From Megalonaias nervosa (taxonomy: Eukaryota > Mollusca > Bivalvia > Unionida > Unionidae), in NCBI GenBank assembly GCA_016617855.1, contig JAECUM010094238.1, positions 24,198-88,197 on the forward strand: a stretch of 64,000 bases of DNA, written 5' to 3'. Within the stretch, counting starts at the first letter, position 1; each line of letters opens with the position of its first letter. The notes under the pieces are model-generated. The model searched no databases and was not told the origin of the DNA. It saw only the letters and a program-made list of their open reading frames with translations. Positions 1 to 12,453 of this stretch are shown piece after piece. The position numbers and the translations under genes were made by a program.

Positions 1-639
1 CCCGAGGCAGACACAAAAATACCGATATTATATATGTTACTCAGCGATATGCACAAATACCTAAAGTGATCAGAGATAACTGCAATCTTCTGGTTGTATT
101 TATCGGATTTGTTACCCACACACTAAGAAGCATTCATCAGACTTGGTGTTCAGGAGACATGGATATGATGGATATGATTAAATTCAAAAATTTCTCAAAC
201 ACGCAAGCGATTCCTCATGGATTTATCACGATACATTTACATGATCCTCGGTCAAGTTATCGCATATGGTGTCGATAAAAGTTTTGGTTAAGAGACAGCA
301 GCAGGGAGGGTGACGACCAAAAGTGAGTGTCCGGGTAGGTAAACAAGGACGCGAAAATACAAGCGTCAAAGATAATATAACCCAATTAGAGAGAGAGAAG
401 ATCTCAGTCGGTTAGAGGCTTCGGTTTGGCGTTATTGACCTTGTATTTTCATTTTCGTAGGAAGCTTTATTTTCAAGAAAGGACTTCTCTAAAAAGTGGT
501 CTGTTCACCTTCCCTGCTGATGTATATGTGTGTATGTGTGTGTGTATGTGTATGTATATGTTAGTGTGTATTCATTCTTAGTACATACGCTCAGATTCGA
601 ATCCAATTATAAGTGTGAACGAAGAGAAAAATGTTTCAT
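1..639. other. Non-coding sequence, no gene seen
   Basis: AT-rich sequence with no convincing coding frame. A short GT/TATG-rich stretch lies near 520-560. If the segmental duplication described below continues leftwards, a second copy of the C45 hydrolase-like gene would be expected just before position 1. That is inference; nothing of it is visible here. Confidence 0.6.
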
Positions 640-1095
640 TTGGTTTGAATTTATGTTTCTTGCAATATTAAACTCGTGTTCTCTTTTCTGTTCTCCTCCG
701 CTGTTTTCTTTGTTTGGAAAATGTACCTCACATTGTCCCAGATTTTTACTATATCTCAACTCTATATACGGTGCCGGCACACATTTTCTAGCTATATTTC
801 TTGGAAACTAAAATAGAATTATCTCATTAAATCTTCACAGTTATGTCGTCTGTAACTTTTGATAATCAAACGCAATGATTTCAAGTTTAAACTCTAATTT
901 GATACATAAAAAACTTTTAAATTTACAAAATCTCTGAATAATAGTTCCCCCCCCCCGCTCCCATTTTGTGGTGGTAGAATTGGAATAGGAATACAGTCAG
1001 TCGTTTTTTCTCGTACTCATATTATTATGGACGCACACAAGAAAGGCCAAAACATTGTCGGAATTCTCTCGTTTGATTGACACTTTTCGTAATAT
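640..1095. repeat. Left copy of segmental duplication, block 1 (pairs with about 50,400-50,840)
   Basis: Direct, gapped similarity to 50,400-50,840. Shared landmarks include TTTGTTTGGAAAAT, a TTGGAAACxATAATAGA-like stretch, the run of C before TGGTAGxAGAATT, and AAAGGCCAAAA followed by an ATTCTxTCGTTTG stretch. The order of landmarks is the same in both places. No coding frame is kept in either copy, so the similarity reflects duplication and not selection on a protein. Confidence 0.6.
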
Positions 1096-1099
1096 CCCT

Positions 1100-1900
1100 C
1101 GAAAAACTATTCATCACAAACTATGTTACCAGAAAGCAGAAAGGTGCAAGCAACTTCTTCTGAAAACAAGCTGAATAGAATTCGACCAAACCTGATAGAA
1201 GCATCGTGGCGAAAATGGTTTGCAGATTTGTGCAACTGATGTTGGTTCGCCATCAAATACGGCGCGGTTGCTAAAACAGAAAACACCTTAAACAACTTCT
1301 CAAAAACCGCTGAGCAAGATTTGGCCATATTAGAATGCATCATGGCATGAAAACCTGTCATATCTGTGCTAATAAATATCGATCAAATATTACTGCCGTT
1401 TCTAAACCTAGATAGAACTTTAAGCGACTTCTTCAACAAAATATTTAACAGATCTTGACAGAAATCATCCCACAATGAAGACCTATCACTATTATACAAA
1501 TAATGCCCGTCCAACTTGAAATATGGGTACCGTCAAAAACATTAAAACAAAACATCTAAACCGCTTTCTGTCAAACACTGTTGAACTAAGGTTGGCTGTG
1601 TTTTACAGAAAGCATCCAGGCATTATGGTCTTTCAGGGTTTTTGAATGATGCCGATCTACCATCAAATATAACTATTTATACGACTTCGTTTGAGACATT
1701 TTGTACTGGAATTTGACGAAAGTTTACAGACAATGGCCTTCTGGTAATAAAGGCTTTGAAATTAAAAATGAAAAATTCTTTCAAACGACTTTTTAAAACA
1801 ATGAATAGAATTTGACTAAAGTTTTACGCAAATGATTCAATTCAGCCATTACATAAGGCTGTCGGTAGTAACATAATAAAATATTTTTACATATAAAAAA
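1100..1900. repeat. Degenerate ~120-140 bp tandem repeat region
   Basis: Phrases of the type 'ACTTCTTC..AAACAA', 'GAATTTGAC.AAA.TT' and 'GATGCCGATC.ACCATCAAATA' recur several times with spacers. The same phrases recur at about 51,600-52,080, which fits with both being copies of one duplicated segment. The repeats are too diverged for exact unit borders by eye. Confidence 0.4.
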
Positions 1901-3540
1901 TAAAACACAAGACACAAAAATTGCTGAGCGGCAACTTCAGGATAAAACGTCCTGATACATTGTTATAGGAATATTAGACTAATGATGGCGATGTAACACA
2001 AATACGGATGAAGATGCAAAAAACTGGTGAAACCCCAAAACAGTTGTTTTTATATCATATGCATTGAACGGTCATTTATATATCATGCAAAAAAGGGTTC
2101 ACTGTCCTAATGAAATGATATGGGTTTCGGCTGGCCAGGATTAGTTGATAATTTTAGTAAAATTAATATTTTGGGAGATGATCACAGTTACAACTGAAAA
2201 AATAGAGACACTGTTTTATTGATGTAATTAAATTTCCTTTACAAAACTGAGTTTTTGGAAAGCTCATGAACGACAAAAACCCATCTGACTTTTTGGTGAG
2301 GAATTGAAAACACATGTTTCAAACTCATTTAGATCCCCCCAAAATATGGCTCATATGGATTTCTCAACACACGAAATGGTATCAAGGATATGTCGATACT
2401 GATAAATAGAGGTTTGGTCGTTAACATTCAGAAATTTAAAATTATTGAAGTTTAATATCATCGTGTTCTATAGCTTTACTATAGGAGCTGAATTAATACC
2501 ATGAGTCGTAGACAGCAGTGACATAAATTTCGACCGCATGCATCTACTGAAAGAATATTTCCCGTTAGAGGGAAGCAAGGGAGGTAGCATATGAAGAAGA
2601 TGATTTTGAATTGCAGGTTTGGGTTTATGCAGAATTTTTGTAACTATAGAAAAAAATAAAAGTTTAAAACGTGTTTTAAAACAAGAAGCAGCAATTTCAT
2701 TAGTAATATAAAATAACAAAATAATGTACCTTAGAAATTCTAATGGAGGTTTTGTAATTTAAACTGAATTTTAATAAAACGACAGAAAATAATAAGCAGG
2801 ATGAATGCAAACATCTGAATTCGAGAAATATCTCACTTATAATTAGAAGGTCTGTTACTAAAGTTATAATGAAGAATATGGTAAACAGAATGAACTTGAC
2901 TCAGACCAAGATAAATATGTTCACTGTTAATGATCCAAATATTAAATCCACACACATAGAGAAAATATTAGCTATGCATTAGTTGTTTACAGAATTAAAA
3001 AAATCAATAAATCTGGTCAGATTAAAAATGATTTTGATTTGGACAAGTCAGTTACAAAATACAGTTGTACATAAACCTATCTATATAATAAATGAAAAGT
3101 AACAAACAACGCAAACTATATATACATAACAATAGACCAAGAGTTTCAAACATAATTACAAAACTGTTCCTAACATATGGAAGCTTATTCCTAGCCTTAT
3201 AAAAATCGGGACCAAAACCCTTCACTAGCAGATAATTTTTGATCTGTTATCATGAAAAGTGAAAAACATTCAAAAACAACACGCATGAAGAAGAGCTGTG
3301 TCCTATGCAAAAGAGGCTTTCCAAAGAACAAACCCGTAAATCAAATCATGCAGAGTTAACGGCATCATCCCATCGTCCTGTCGGATGTATTCGGACAAGA
3401 CATCCAAAACCGGGCAGCAATCTGATAACAGCCAATCATGGCCCAAATAATCCTGACACTGAGGTGCTTAGCTTAACATCTAGATGGAACTGTTGGTATG
3501 CTATTTCCAGATTGTAATTTTTAAAACTGACATTAAATAT
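1901..3540. other. Non-coding, nothing recognised
   Basis: AT-rich sequence without a convincing coding frame, RNA gene or repeat. The stretch from about 3,300 contains a short open frame that I do not recognise and which may be the worn edge of the transposase relic that follows. Confidence 0.5.
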
Positions 3541-3562
3541 TTTCTTTCTCATTTTACAGGGA

Positions 3563-4790
3563 ATGCGACTATTAAACAACACAAACGTGATGGAAATGAT
3601 CAACCAGACAACACAACTACATCATGAGGCACGTACAGATTGTCCACTAATGAACGTAGACATCCACCAGGAAGTTAAGTGGAGCTTGGGCTGGCATATG
3701 ATCTTAAAATTTGTAAATTGTGACTTCATCTCAGCTAAATTCAACATGCACAAACAGGTTTCGCCCACCCAAAGCAGGCCGCAGTGCTGCTGCTGTCAAC
3801 CTGGGATTCCAAGTGAGACTTCAAGAGACACCATTGATAAATACAAGGGCCAGACTCTTGCTTACAGTCATATATATTCCTCCTCCAGCTCGAAACGGCA
3901 TGCAAAGGACTGCAAATAGAGTAGCCAAAGTTACACTGAACAAATAAGAAGGATAAGTAAGAAAAGCTTAAACTTGTGCGTTACATGAATAAAGATCGTG
4001 GCAGCAAAAAGCCTTTCCCCATCAATATTACATTTGATGCACGCTAGAACTCTATTTGTATAGTTAGTGCAGAAAAAAACCAGGACAAACATCTTCACAA
4101 GCTATCGGAATTGCTTGTGAAACAATGACTGAACAAAAGTATATCGTTACGGCTGTGTGTGAAAACAAATTGTGTTGGACTGGAGCTTGGCTCAGAGGAA
4201 AATGATATGATGTTGTATGCCCTAATGGTCATGCAGATTGGATTTCAAATATATCATATATAGTACCTTACTCTGATTCTGAAATGAGACGCGAAATTGG
4301 GGCCAGAGTTTGCACTTCAAGAAGTTTTAGTTGTGACTACAGGTGGTGATACAAAATTAACCCTTAGATTTCAAGAAAAATATAAAACATTGTATCCCAT
4401 GTGGCAAGTGGAACGTTTAGCCGACTCAGTTGGGAAAGTAGAATTTTAATAAATGCAAATGTGCCATATTCAGTAATGCTATGTTTCCTGGTTGTGCAAC
4501 ATGAGAAAGCAAGAATCAGGCACAAAATGTCATTAGGCAAGACGTCAAGACACGCTGCAGATTAGCATTACAAATAATAAAAGAAAATGAAGGCAATTTA
4601 CATAAAATCAACTTGTTGCTACCCAAAGTTATAGATGCAACACTGCGTACTGCAACAAATGTCGGAGAGGCTCTATGGTATATGGTGGTTGTCACAGACA
4701 TAACTGGTGACTCAGTTCCAAATTTCTCGGTTGAAGCAAAATCACCAATTTGCAATTGGATGAGAATGACAAGCGGTTACTAAAATAAAT
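3563..4790 (+). pseudogene. Decayed Mutator-like (MULE) transposase domain relic
   Basis: Three-frame reading shows scattered pieces that together resemble the Mutator-like transposase domain common in invertebrate genomes. Around 3,680-3,930 there is a tryptophan-containing 'KWSLGWHMI' piece followed by 'NLGFQVRLQETPL', 'PPPARNGMQRTANRV' in a shifted frame. Around 3,990-4,200 come 'INITFDAR', 'SQAIGIACETMTEQ', 'ENKLCWTGAWLRG', and around 4,340-4,430 'TTGGDTKL' and 'PMWQVERLADS'. Frames change at least three times and stops interrupt every frame, so it cannot be expressed as one protein. No terminal inverted repeats or target duplication were found around it. The family assignment rests on remembered domain features; an HMM search would settle it. 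Confidence 0.5.
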
Positions 4791-4799
4791 GGTGAAAAT

Positions 4800-6820
4800 G
4801 TAGTTAAGCGAAAGTGTCTTAATGACAATGAGACCTTACACAAACAAACACAAGTGTTAGGCTGCGAACAGATCTCAAGGTATTTCTCTACCAAATCATG
4901 TCAACTACTACAGGAACTTTGAAGGGAGATGTCCAGCAACTATTCACAACACTGACAACAAATAGGGCAACTCTGTGGTCAACAAATTGGTCAGTTGATG
5001 TCTCCGCCTCTCTAGAAAGACTTTGAGGTCCTTGAATCGAATTGAAAAAGAATTTGAATAGCTCAAACAACACCGTACCAGACCTAAAGTCTTGCGACAC
5101 ACTTTGAAAATATAGGATTTTGTAAATAAATTCCTCCATGCTAACCGTTGCAACAGGAGATTATGTGTCTTAATACAATACAATCACATCATTTTTTATT
5201 TTCTATCAACACATATTTAAAGTAGGTCCAAATCTTAAAATACAGAAATTTACACATTTTAAATTTTTAAACTGCTAAACATTTAAAAAATATATAATTA
5301 AAATCAAAATTGGAAGTTGATAATATTTTGCGTATCTGTATTACTATAAGGAGTAAATGTGCCATGTTGCACGCATGTAGATGAACCTATGTTGATAATA
5401 TAGCTATTTAATTGTCAGCAAGCCTTGCATCTTACAGGGATGAGACCACTAAATGTGCTATAGTTTACCTACATTAAATTCTCCGAGCTGAACTCAGACC
5501 AACATTTCTATGGCACTAAGTTTCCTAGGGCTGACAGTGCCATTATAGTACATTATCACACACTATAATCTTTTAATCACAGTGGAAAGCATATTAGGTT
5601 AGAATTCCATTCCCTGGTCAATGAAAACATTGTTCTTGACCATATTTCATACATACTTTATCTGTGCGCTTCTGCCATACTGCTTTCACAAAAACAATCC
5701 AAGACATCTCAAAACAAAAAATGACTCCTTTCCCATCATGCCATGTTAAAGATCAGTCCCAGCCATGAATATTTCACAGTGAAATAACACAGCCAAACAA
5801 AAACTCTAAATTTAGATATTGCTACTTGGTTCCACTCCCATTCGGAAACATTTTATTGTGGTTCGACACCTATCAAACATGACTTTATATGCGGAGACAT
5901 TGATCATAGAAGTGCACTTTGCACCTATATACCGCGTTAATTTGTTCCGGTGGTACATACCATTTTACTTTTTCACTGTACCTGTATTTTGGTAATCTCC
6001 ATCAGTAACGAATGAGCAAAATTCCTGTGCAATCTTGTTATGAATTTAATGAAATTAGCTGCATCTTTTTATTCTAAATGACAAAATAATTAAAATAATT
6101 ATTAGCCTTTTTTACAAACTAGTTGTATTTGTGACAAATTAATTTTGAATATTATAAATATAAATATACTAATGATCCTTTAATCACATGTTTGACGCAT
6201 GTCACTTATGCCAACGTGGTGGTCAAGTGGTGTGTTGGAAAAGATATTCAGGTCAGAACCAAAGTTTGGAGAAATTTCGGATTTCAAAGTAGAACAAAAT
6301 CATTTAAATTTTTAGCGATTTACTAGCTTATTTTGCGCTAAGAACATTTAGTCCTTTTTTTTGTTCTGTTTGACTTTTAAGTAATTTCTCAAGTGCAGTC
6401 AATATTTTCTCGTTTGTTGAGTAAGCGTGCTTTATGTTTATTTGCCTTAGCTGATGTCAGCACAATGTCTTTCCCAGTTTGTCCGTTAAAGGATAAGCTT
6501 AATCATTTCAGGTTATTGACAATTTTTGTATTACAATTTTATTCGGCAATTAAAAAACACATAGCATATTCATGTACTGTAAGGGACCAAAAATTTAATT
6601 TTGGGGTGGCGATGAGACTGAGCTGAAATATTTTATTTTATTTTATCTTAAGATGTTTTCATTTCTCAACAAACCATAAAATGGTTCAAATATGGTGTTG
6701 TGTTGCTATAAGCCAGAGAAAGTTTTTTTCCAGCTATGGATTTTCGGAGCTATTTTTTAAATAACAGTTGTCAGGCTCCGGTCACAGAACATAAAATTGT
6801 AAGTCTCTAATTTAATTGAG
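4800..6820. other. Non-coding, nothing recognised
   Basis: AT-rich, no coding frame with recognisable content, no tandem repeats of note. Confidence 0.5.
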
Positions 6821-6824
6821 GTAC

Positions 6825-6900
6825 ACTGTGGTATCTGGTACGTATCGCAGTATCTTCCGAAATACCGGTGTATACTTCGGAACAAAATGTATCGTGCTAC
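6825..6900. repeat. Left copy of segmental duplication, block 2 (pairs with about 52,345-52,425)
   Basis: The stretch with TGGTACGTATxG.xxTATCTTC.GAAAT.CCGG and GTATAxTxxGxAxxA reappears in the same orientation and relative order at 52,345-52,425, between block 1 and the later blocks in both copies. Confidence 0.5.
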
Positions 6901-6949
6901 ACATTGATTTTATATAAAGTTCTGCAAAGCAGCCTGTTCCATCATCATG

Positions 6950-7430
6950 TTTTGATCATCTTTCCTAGAGCTTCTCAAGGGATGCGTCGACTGAGATGAT
7001 TGCACTCAGCCCGGGACCGATAAGCCTTTCCATTGGTTCTGTCTCTTACGCCAAATACAATGTGAGGTTTCCTCGGCCTGTTTTCCAACCTTGGTGTCTA
7101 ACTTCCTGCAGCTATGTTAAGTAATCATGATGATTCCCATGCCATACCAAAAGATCCGTGCTGCAAAGCCACAGCATCATATTTCCACCGGTAGATTCAC
7201 CCGCCAACATTGTTTCCTATTACGTTTCTTTCCTGGCCATAGTATGCATCCCTTTGATGCTTGCTACTTGCCAATGCATGTCTTTTCAGACTTCCCAGCC
7301 CACCATTCCTGTTGCAACTGTGCCTACGATGTCAATGTATCTCAATTTGGATTTTGGCTGCAACTGCCTTTGGTGCCATGTACCTCCTACATGCTGCTTC
7401 TCTCACTTTCGTAGATATTGCAGGTGATAT
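6950..7430. other. Locally GC-richer stretch, no identified gene
   Basis: The base composition is visibly richer in G+C than the flanks, and three overlapping plus-strand frames of 63-95 codons stay open. None has a domain I recognise and none shows a codon pattern that clearly wins over the others. It may be a relic of a gene or a transposon. Confidence 0.25.
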
Positions 7431-7737
7431 ATCTTCTTTTAAAAAAAAATAAAAGCAAATTAGATTAAATATATTATGCAAACGGGACCTTGAAAACATT
7501 CATAACAGTGATATAAGTCTTGAGAGGGAGACGTTGATGATAGTTAATTGTTAATTATTTCCATTTACCTGACAAGATACGGGCAATCAGAATATATCCC
7601 CTTTGACTTTTCTATAATCTTGGCAAAGTAGTATAGATTAGTAAATTATCATTTTTGCACAAAAAAGTCACCGATTCAAATGATAACACCAAGTTTGCAC
7701 AATAAATGCATCTAGCATCTTTTACCTTAATATACCG

Positions 7738-7744
7738 GTATGTA

Positions 7745-7814
<70 letters not shown>
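7738..7814. repeat. (TA)n microsatellite
   Basis: About 75 bp of almost pure TA dinucleotide. Confidence 0.95.
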
Positions 7815-7819
<5 letters not shown>

Positions 7820-8151
7820 TCATCCACTGGGAACATGCCCCTAATAACGTATATATGTGAAATTTCTCATGTGAGTAATAATATAGTCTCGATAAGCAGT
7901 ATATAACAGTACGTACTGAGTTCTCTATAAACATGGAAGATATTGGATAAATATAGTTTTGTCTCCCAAAGTCTGTCTCCAAAAAGTCTATTTTTCATGA
8001 CAAATATCAAACTTGTTACGACCTTGTATAATTTGATGACAGGTGCAACCTTGGTGACAGAAACATACATAATATGGATAAAATCTACCTTTGACACACG
8101 TTCCATCACACTTCAGCTGTTGTGCTTTTCTATCTATAAGAGGTTATTTCC

Positions 8152-8215
8152 GTGACCAATGATATGACATAGAAGTGGGGCACGTGACCAATGATATTAC
8201 ATAGAAGTGGGCCAC
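8152..8215. repeat. Two-copy 32-bp tandem repeat
   Basis: The unit beginning GTGACCAATGATAT and ending GAAGTGGGxCAC occurs twice head to tail, with two substitutions between copies. Confidence 0.8.
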
Positions 8216-8601
8216 CTTTTTGGCTAATATTTTGTGTTAAAACTCTTTGGCCTTATAATAAGTAACAAACGAAATTCGACAAAAGTGGCAATCTAGAAAA
8301 TGTTATTTATTTTCCTAAATAACAAGATGAAAGAATTAAAAATAACTCCTAATAAGTCCTAAATGTTATCAATTCTAAACGTATCGACTAATCTGAATGA
8401 GTTCCAATGGTATTCCGAATGATGATCTTTATTATAATGACGTATCATTAATACGGAATATCTGTGATATTATCCCAAATGTCTTTAAATGTAAATTATG
8501 GGACAGTTATAAATATTCAAGCACTGTAATTCCAACGAATAATTGTATTAAATAAATAAATTACTCTCAATATAAGCGAATAACTTCTAAGACTGGTGGT
8601 A

Positions 8602-8605
8602 CTCC
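8602..8605. other. Target-site duplication CTCC, left
   Basis: CTCC directly precedes the TGTTACG start of the left LTR and is repeated at 15,171-15,174 directly after the GTAACA end of the right LTR. Confidence 0.8.
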
Positions 8606-9559
8606 TGTTACGTATCGGCTCGTTCAAAGTAACACAAAGAAAGAGTGAAGACAACAAGCTTTGTAAATTTTAACAAAAATAATTTATTTCCCTAGAAAAC
8701 ACGGTGAAAAGGTAGATGAAACAAGACTTACGATTTACGAAGAAGATTCCAAAAATTGTTCTAAATTTGTGAAAACACATAAGTCCTGTGAATAAACAGT
8801 TCTAAATTGATACAGTCTGAATCTCAGTTCCGTTCCAAGATGGCGGATGCTGACGTCAGACGAAGGCTAACACAAAATGTCCAGAATTTTCACTGTAAAG
8901 CACAATTTGTATTGTTCTGTTCCGATTAAAAATAATTTCATCAAATGTCTTTGTCCAAAGCCATTAGTGTTGTTCTCCAGGGAAAATAATTATTTAGAAA
9001 GTAGACGAAATACAGCTACCACCACTAACAACACTCATGTTGTTCCTCGTACGAATGCGCAACTCTTTCCAGCACAGAAATACCTTTCTTAAGGTATTAT
9101 AAACTCTGTAAGATGTTATGATGTGACTCTGAACCACGACTGACTACGATTACGACTCTGACTACGACTAAACATTTCTTACAGGTAACTGAGCATTTAA
9201 AACAAGCTAATGCGTCATTACATGTACACACGCATGAAAGACACGTGTGATTTCGCAATCCATCTGGATATTACAAAAGCGTAAACAAGTAATAATGTGG
9301 TCCCAGCCAATCATTTACATAGCTCTTTCTCACTGTTTACTTGATACGAAAAGCCGTCATGCATAAATCGTGCTTACACGAGTCACATTTACGTTTTAAA
9401 TAAATACGATGTTTCTAACATACTATTAGACCTTGCTAACATAATCATCACCATAATAATAATAACATTTAGTGGTATAAAAATAAAATAAAAACGAAAC
9501 AAAGAATTAGAAGAATTTAAATTTTAACACATATGTAATTTGACTACAGGGTCGTAACA
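8606..9559 (-). repeat. 3' LTR of the Gmr1-like element
   Basis: 954 bp, begins TGTTACG and ends CGTAACA as read on the plus strand, nearly identical to 14,208-15,170. It contains an AAGATGGCGG motif (8,835-8,846 with flanks) and a palindromic TGACGTCA (8,851-8,858). Confidence 0.95.
8835..8858. promoter_or_regulatory. YY1-like site plus CRE palindrome in 3' LTR
   Basis: CCAAGATGGCGG (8,835-8,846) matches the consensus bound by YY1. TGACGTCA (8,851-8,858) is the full palindromic cAMP-response element. Both are kept in the other LTR at 14,439-14,450 and 14,455-14,462. That they drive or silence the LTR is inference. Confidence 0.5.
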
Positions 9560-9568
9560 CTTTCCCCC
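9560..9568 (-). other. Polypurine tract
   Basis: On the minus strand GGGGGAAAG abuts the 3' LTR directly, the position where plus-strand DNA priming occurs in LTR retrotransposons. Confidence 0.75.
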
Positions 9569-9702
9569 ATAAAGAAAAAAGAAAGATTTATGTAATAAAG
9601 CTTTCTTTTTTACCAGATGTAAATTATACATGAGGTAAAAAAACATTTACATAAGAAGAACTCTTATGAATCTACAGAAAAGTGTATATGAAAATGACAT
9701 TT

Positions 9703-11039
9703 CTATACACGGGAAAGTGCATCTGCAATTAAATTATCTTTTCCTTTAATGTGCCTGATTTCATGATTGTACTCTTGCAAAAATAAACTCCATCTCAACA
9801 GTCTTTGATTTTTATTTTTCTTTCTGCTGATGAAAGTAAGGGGGTTGTGATCACTAAACACAACAACCGGAGAAGGAGCTGAGCTAACATAAACTTCAAA
9901 ATGCTGTAATGCTAGCATTAAAGCCAAGCATTCCTTCTCGATTGTTGAGTAGTTTCTTTGGTGTTTATTTAATTTCTTAGAGAAGTAACATACTGGGTGT
10001 TCAACACCATTTTTGTCATCTTGAAGCAAAACTGCTCCAACCCGAACATCACTTGCATCCACGGTTTGAATGGTTGACTGAAATCTGGAGCTGTTAAAAC
10101 TGGTGCACTTTCAAGTATGGCCTTTAATCTATCGAAAGCCTCTTGACATTTCCAGTCCAAAGAAACTTGTTTTTCTTTCTCAACAAGTTTGTCAGAGGTT
10201 CAACAATATCAGAAAAATTAGAACAAAATTTGCGATAGTACCCGGCCATACCCAAAAATCGCATCAGCTGTTTTTTTACTGACAGGCACAGGAAATTCAG
10301 AAATAGCCTTGACCTTAGCATCTATAGGTTTAATCTGACCATGTCCCACAATATGTCCTAGAAAAGTAACACACGCACGGCAGAACTCACTTTTAGATAA
10401 ATTAATAGTCAAATTTGCATCTGTGAGTCTGTCGAAGAACTTCCGAATCGTGACTAGATGTTCTTTCCAGGTGTTGTTGTAGATGATGACATCATCAATA
10501 TAGGCATCACAATTGTCTAGACCAGAAGTAATCATATTCATAAGGCGTTGAAAAGTACTTGGAGAACCCTTCATCCCAAATGGTATTACTTTATACTGGT
10601 AGAGTCCATCTGGAGTCACAAATGCCGAAATTTCTTTTGCTCTTTCCGTTAGTGGAATTTGCCAAAAACCCTTCAGAAGGTCGAATTTAGTGACGTATTT
10701 GGTATTTCCAATTTTGTCGATACAATCGTCGATTCTTGGCAATGGAAATGAGTCTGTTTTTGTCACACTGTTCACCTTCCTATAATCCGTACACATTTGT
10801 TAAGTTTTATCCGGTTTCGGAACAAGAATGCACGGTGAACTCCAATCACTCTTACTGGGCTCTATAAAATCATTTTCCAGTAAATACTGAATCTCTTTTT
10901 TCATGTACCCCTGTTTAAAAGGATTCATTCTGTATGGGTGTTGTTTCATGGGTTTTGAATCAACTATTTCAACGTCGTGAAAAATTTTGTTTGTCCTTGT
11001 AGGTATGTCGGGAAACAAGTGTTCATATTCAGACAACAA
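9703..11039 (-). pseudogene. Reverse transcriptase-RNase H region of Gmr1-like pol (broken)
   Basis: The RT reads from 11,039 in one frame. A TAA at 10,800 interrupts it just before the 'MCTDYRKVN' block. The palm follows with 'KFDLLKGFWQIPL', 'VIPFGMKGSPSTFQRLMN' and the catalytic 'YIDD'. Near 10,250 the frame shifts (connection region with 'LMRFLGMAGYYRKFC'), and it shifts twice more before RNase H. RNase H (from about 10,062) carries 'MDASD', 'TIEKECLAL', 'FSDHNPL' and ends 'KGKDNLIADALSRV', complete to its natural stop at 9,703. The RT is Ty3/gypsy type. It lies downstream of integrase, giving the INT-RT-RH order. At least one stop and three frameshifts make it inactive. Confidence 0.9.
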
Positions 11040-11256
11040 TTGTTTAAGTTCACTTTTTCTTGATTTTGTAAATGAGAAAGTTTCTGGTCTAGATTTTCCA
11101 TAACTTCCGAATTCCGAAGACTTGTTGTTCCAAGATCAGATGAATCCAACAGAATTCCTTCATTCAAATCCTCAGTTGGTGGGACAGGTACAACTAAATT
11201 AATTGCATGATTTACTTGGCTATTTCTTTGAAAATAGTAGTACTCCATTAATTTAC

Positions 11257-11862
11257 TTAGACTTGAGTACTAATATTACAATTTAACTCATTCATTTTCT
11301 TCTTTACTTTGTAAGGGCCATAAAATCTTAATTGAAGAAAATTCTGTAGAATGAGCAAGAGAGAATGGACTTTATTACAGGACTCGAACATTCTCTCTAG
11401 TACACTTTGGTGAAACCATAGCTTCACTTTTGACTTGAACTGCTGAATGCAAAACTCAAGTGTAACAAGCTGGAACATACCAGACTTGAAATTTGACCTT
11501 TGACCAGATTGATCAATTTTGAGAAGGCCAAATTGAGCAAAATTCCTCAAAGGAATTACCTCTGGAAAACTTGTTGACGCACACTTGATGGTCAACAAAT
11601 TTTGGTTACCTGACTTGGTCTTTAGTAAGGGATCAACACAATCTACCATAATTCTACTGAATGGTTCATCAAATGCAGGAATTGGTTGCAGATGAGCTTT
11701 AGGTATCTTTTGATTTGGTTTTCCTACAATTTGACAAGTATGACAAGATCTACAAAACTTGCACACATCACTTTTGATTTCTGGCCAATAGAAGTGAGTC
11801 AAGATCTTGTGATACGTTTTATTTATCCCTAAATGACCAGGCAGAGGAATTTCATGGGCCAA
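11257..11862 (-). pseudogene. Integrase of Gmr1-like pol (internally deleted)
   Basis: The H2C2 zinc-binding module is present with 'HLGINKTYHKIL' and 'CKFCRSCHTCQ' near the start of the frame. The first catalytic Asp lies in 'IMVDCVDPL'. The second catalytic region survives only as a worn 'DQSGQRSNF'-like piece. The stretch that should carry the Glu and the rest of the core is missing or scrambled, and the frame ends with a GPY-type C-terminal piece ('FYGPYKVKKK'). At 201 residues it is far shorter than a normal integrase. It precedes the RT on the minus strand, which is the diagnostic order of Gmr1 elements. Confidence 0.85.
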
Positions 11863-11946
11863 ACTAAGTATTTCCTGTCTGTAAGGTTTCGGAACTACAA
11901 TCTGATATTTTACTGACCATTCGTCACTAGCAGGTACTTCGAGAGG

Positions 11947-12450
11947 TCACCATTTTCTCATAAGAACTCCATTTTTAATGAAGTAACAGACAGGTACTTC
12001 AGTTGCTTCTTTTTCACTAACGGCCCGCTGCAACAAACAGGAGATCTCAGGATTCTTCTCCTGTTCGACGACAAGTGATTGTCGTTTATCACCCTGATTA
12101 GATAAAAGAGAATGAGTATTCAAAAGAGGATCACTATGATCAATACCTTTTGACTGATCCAAATTAGAAGTGAAAGTGACCTCATCAAAAGCCTGACCAA
12201 TACATGTGTCAGCTAAAGGAATACATTCCTTATCAAAATCATTCTCAAGAACTTTCTTTGCCATAGCTCTGGTAACTGCACAAGCTGGGAATAAGTCAGG
12301 GATTTCTTTTTCAATAGGATCAAGTTTCTGATCCAAAGAAGGCTTGTCAGTTACAAGTGGATTAACCACAACCTTGTCTCCAGCTAAGTCATTGCCTAGC
12401 AACAAATGAATGCCCTCAACGGGTAAAGTACACACTACACCGACTGTCAC
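11947..12450 (-). pseudogene. Pol linker between protease and integrase
   Basis: A 167-codon open frame directly after the protease frame. It reads 'LLGNDLAGDKV' near its start and ends with 'FIKNGVLMRKW', the typical lead-in to the integrase zinc module. It has no catalytic motif of its own. It is separated from the protease frame by a stop at 12,451 and from the integrase frame by stops near 11,900. Confidence 0.6.
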
Positions 12451-12453
12451 AGG

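Noticed and set aside
9703..11862. Envelope gene in the gypsy element
   Set aside because: All space between the protease and the 3' LTR is taken by integrase, RT and RNase H; nothing with a signal peptide or membrane anchor follows RNase H.
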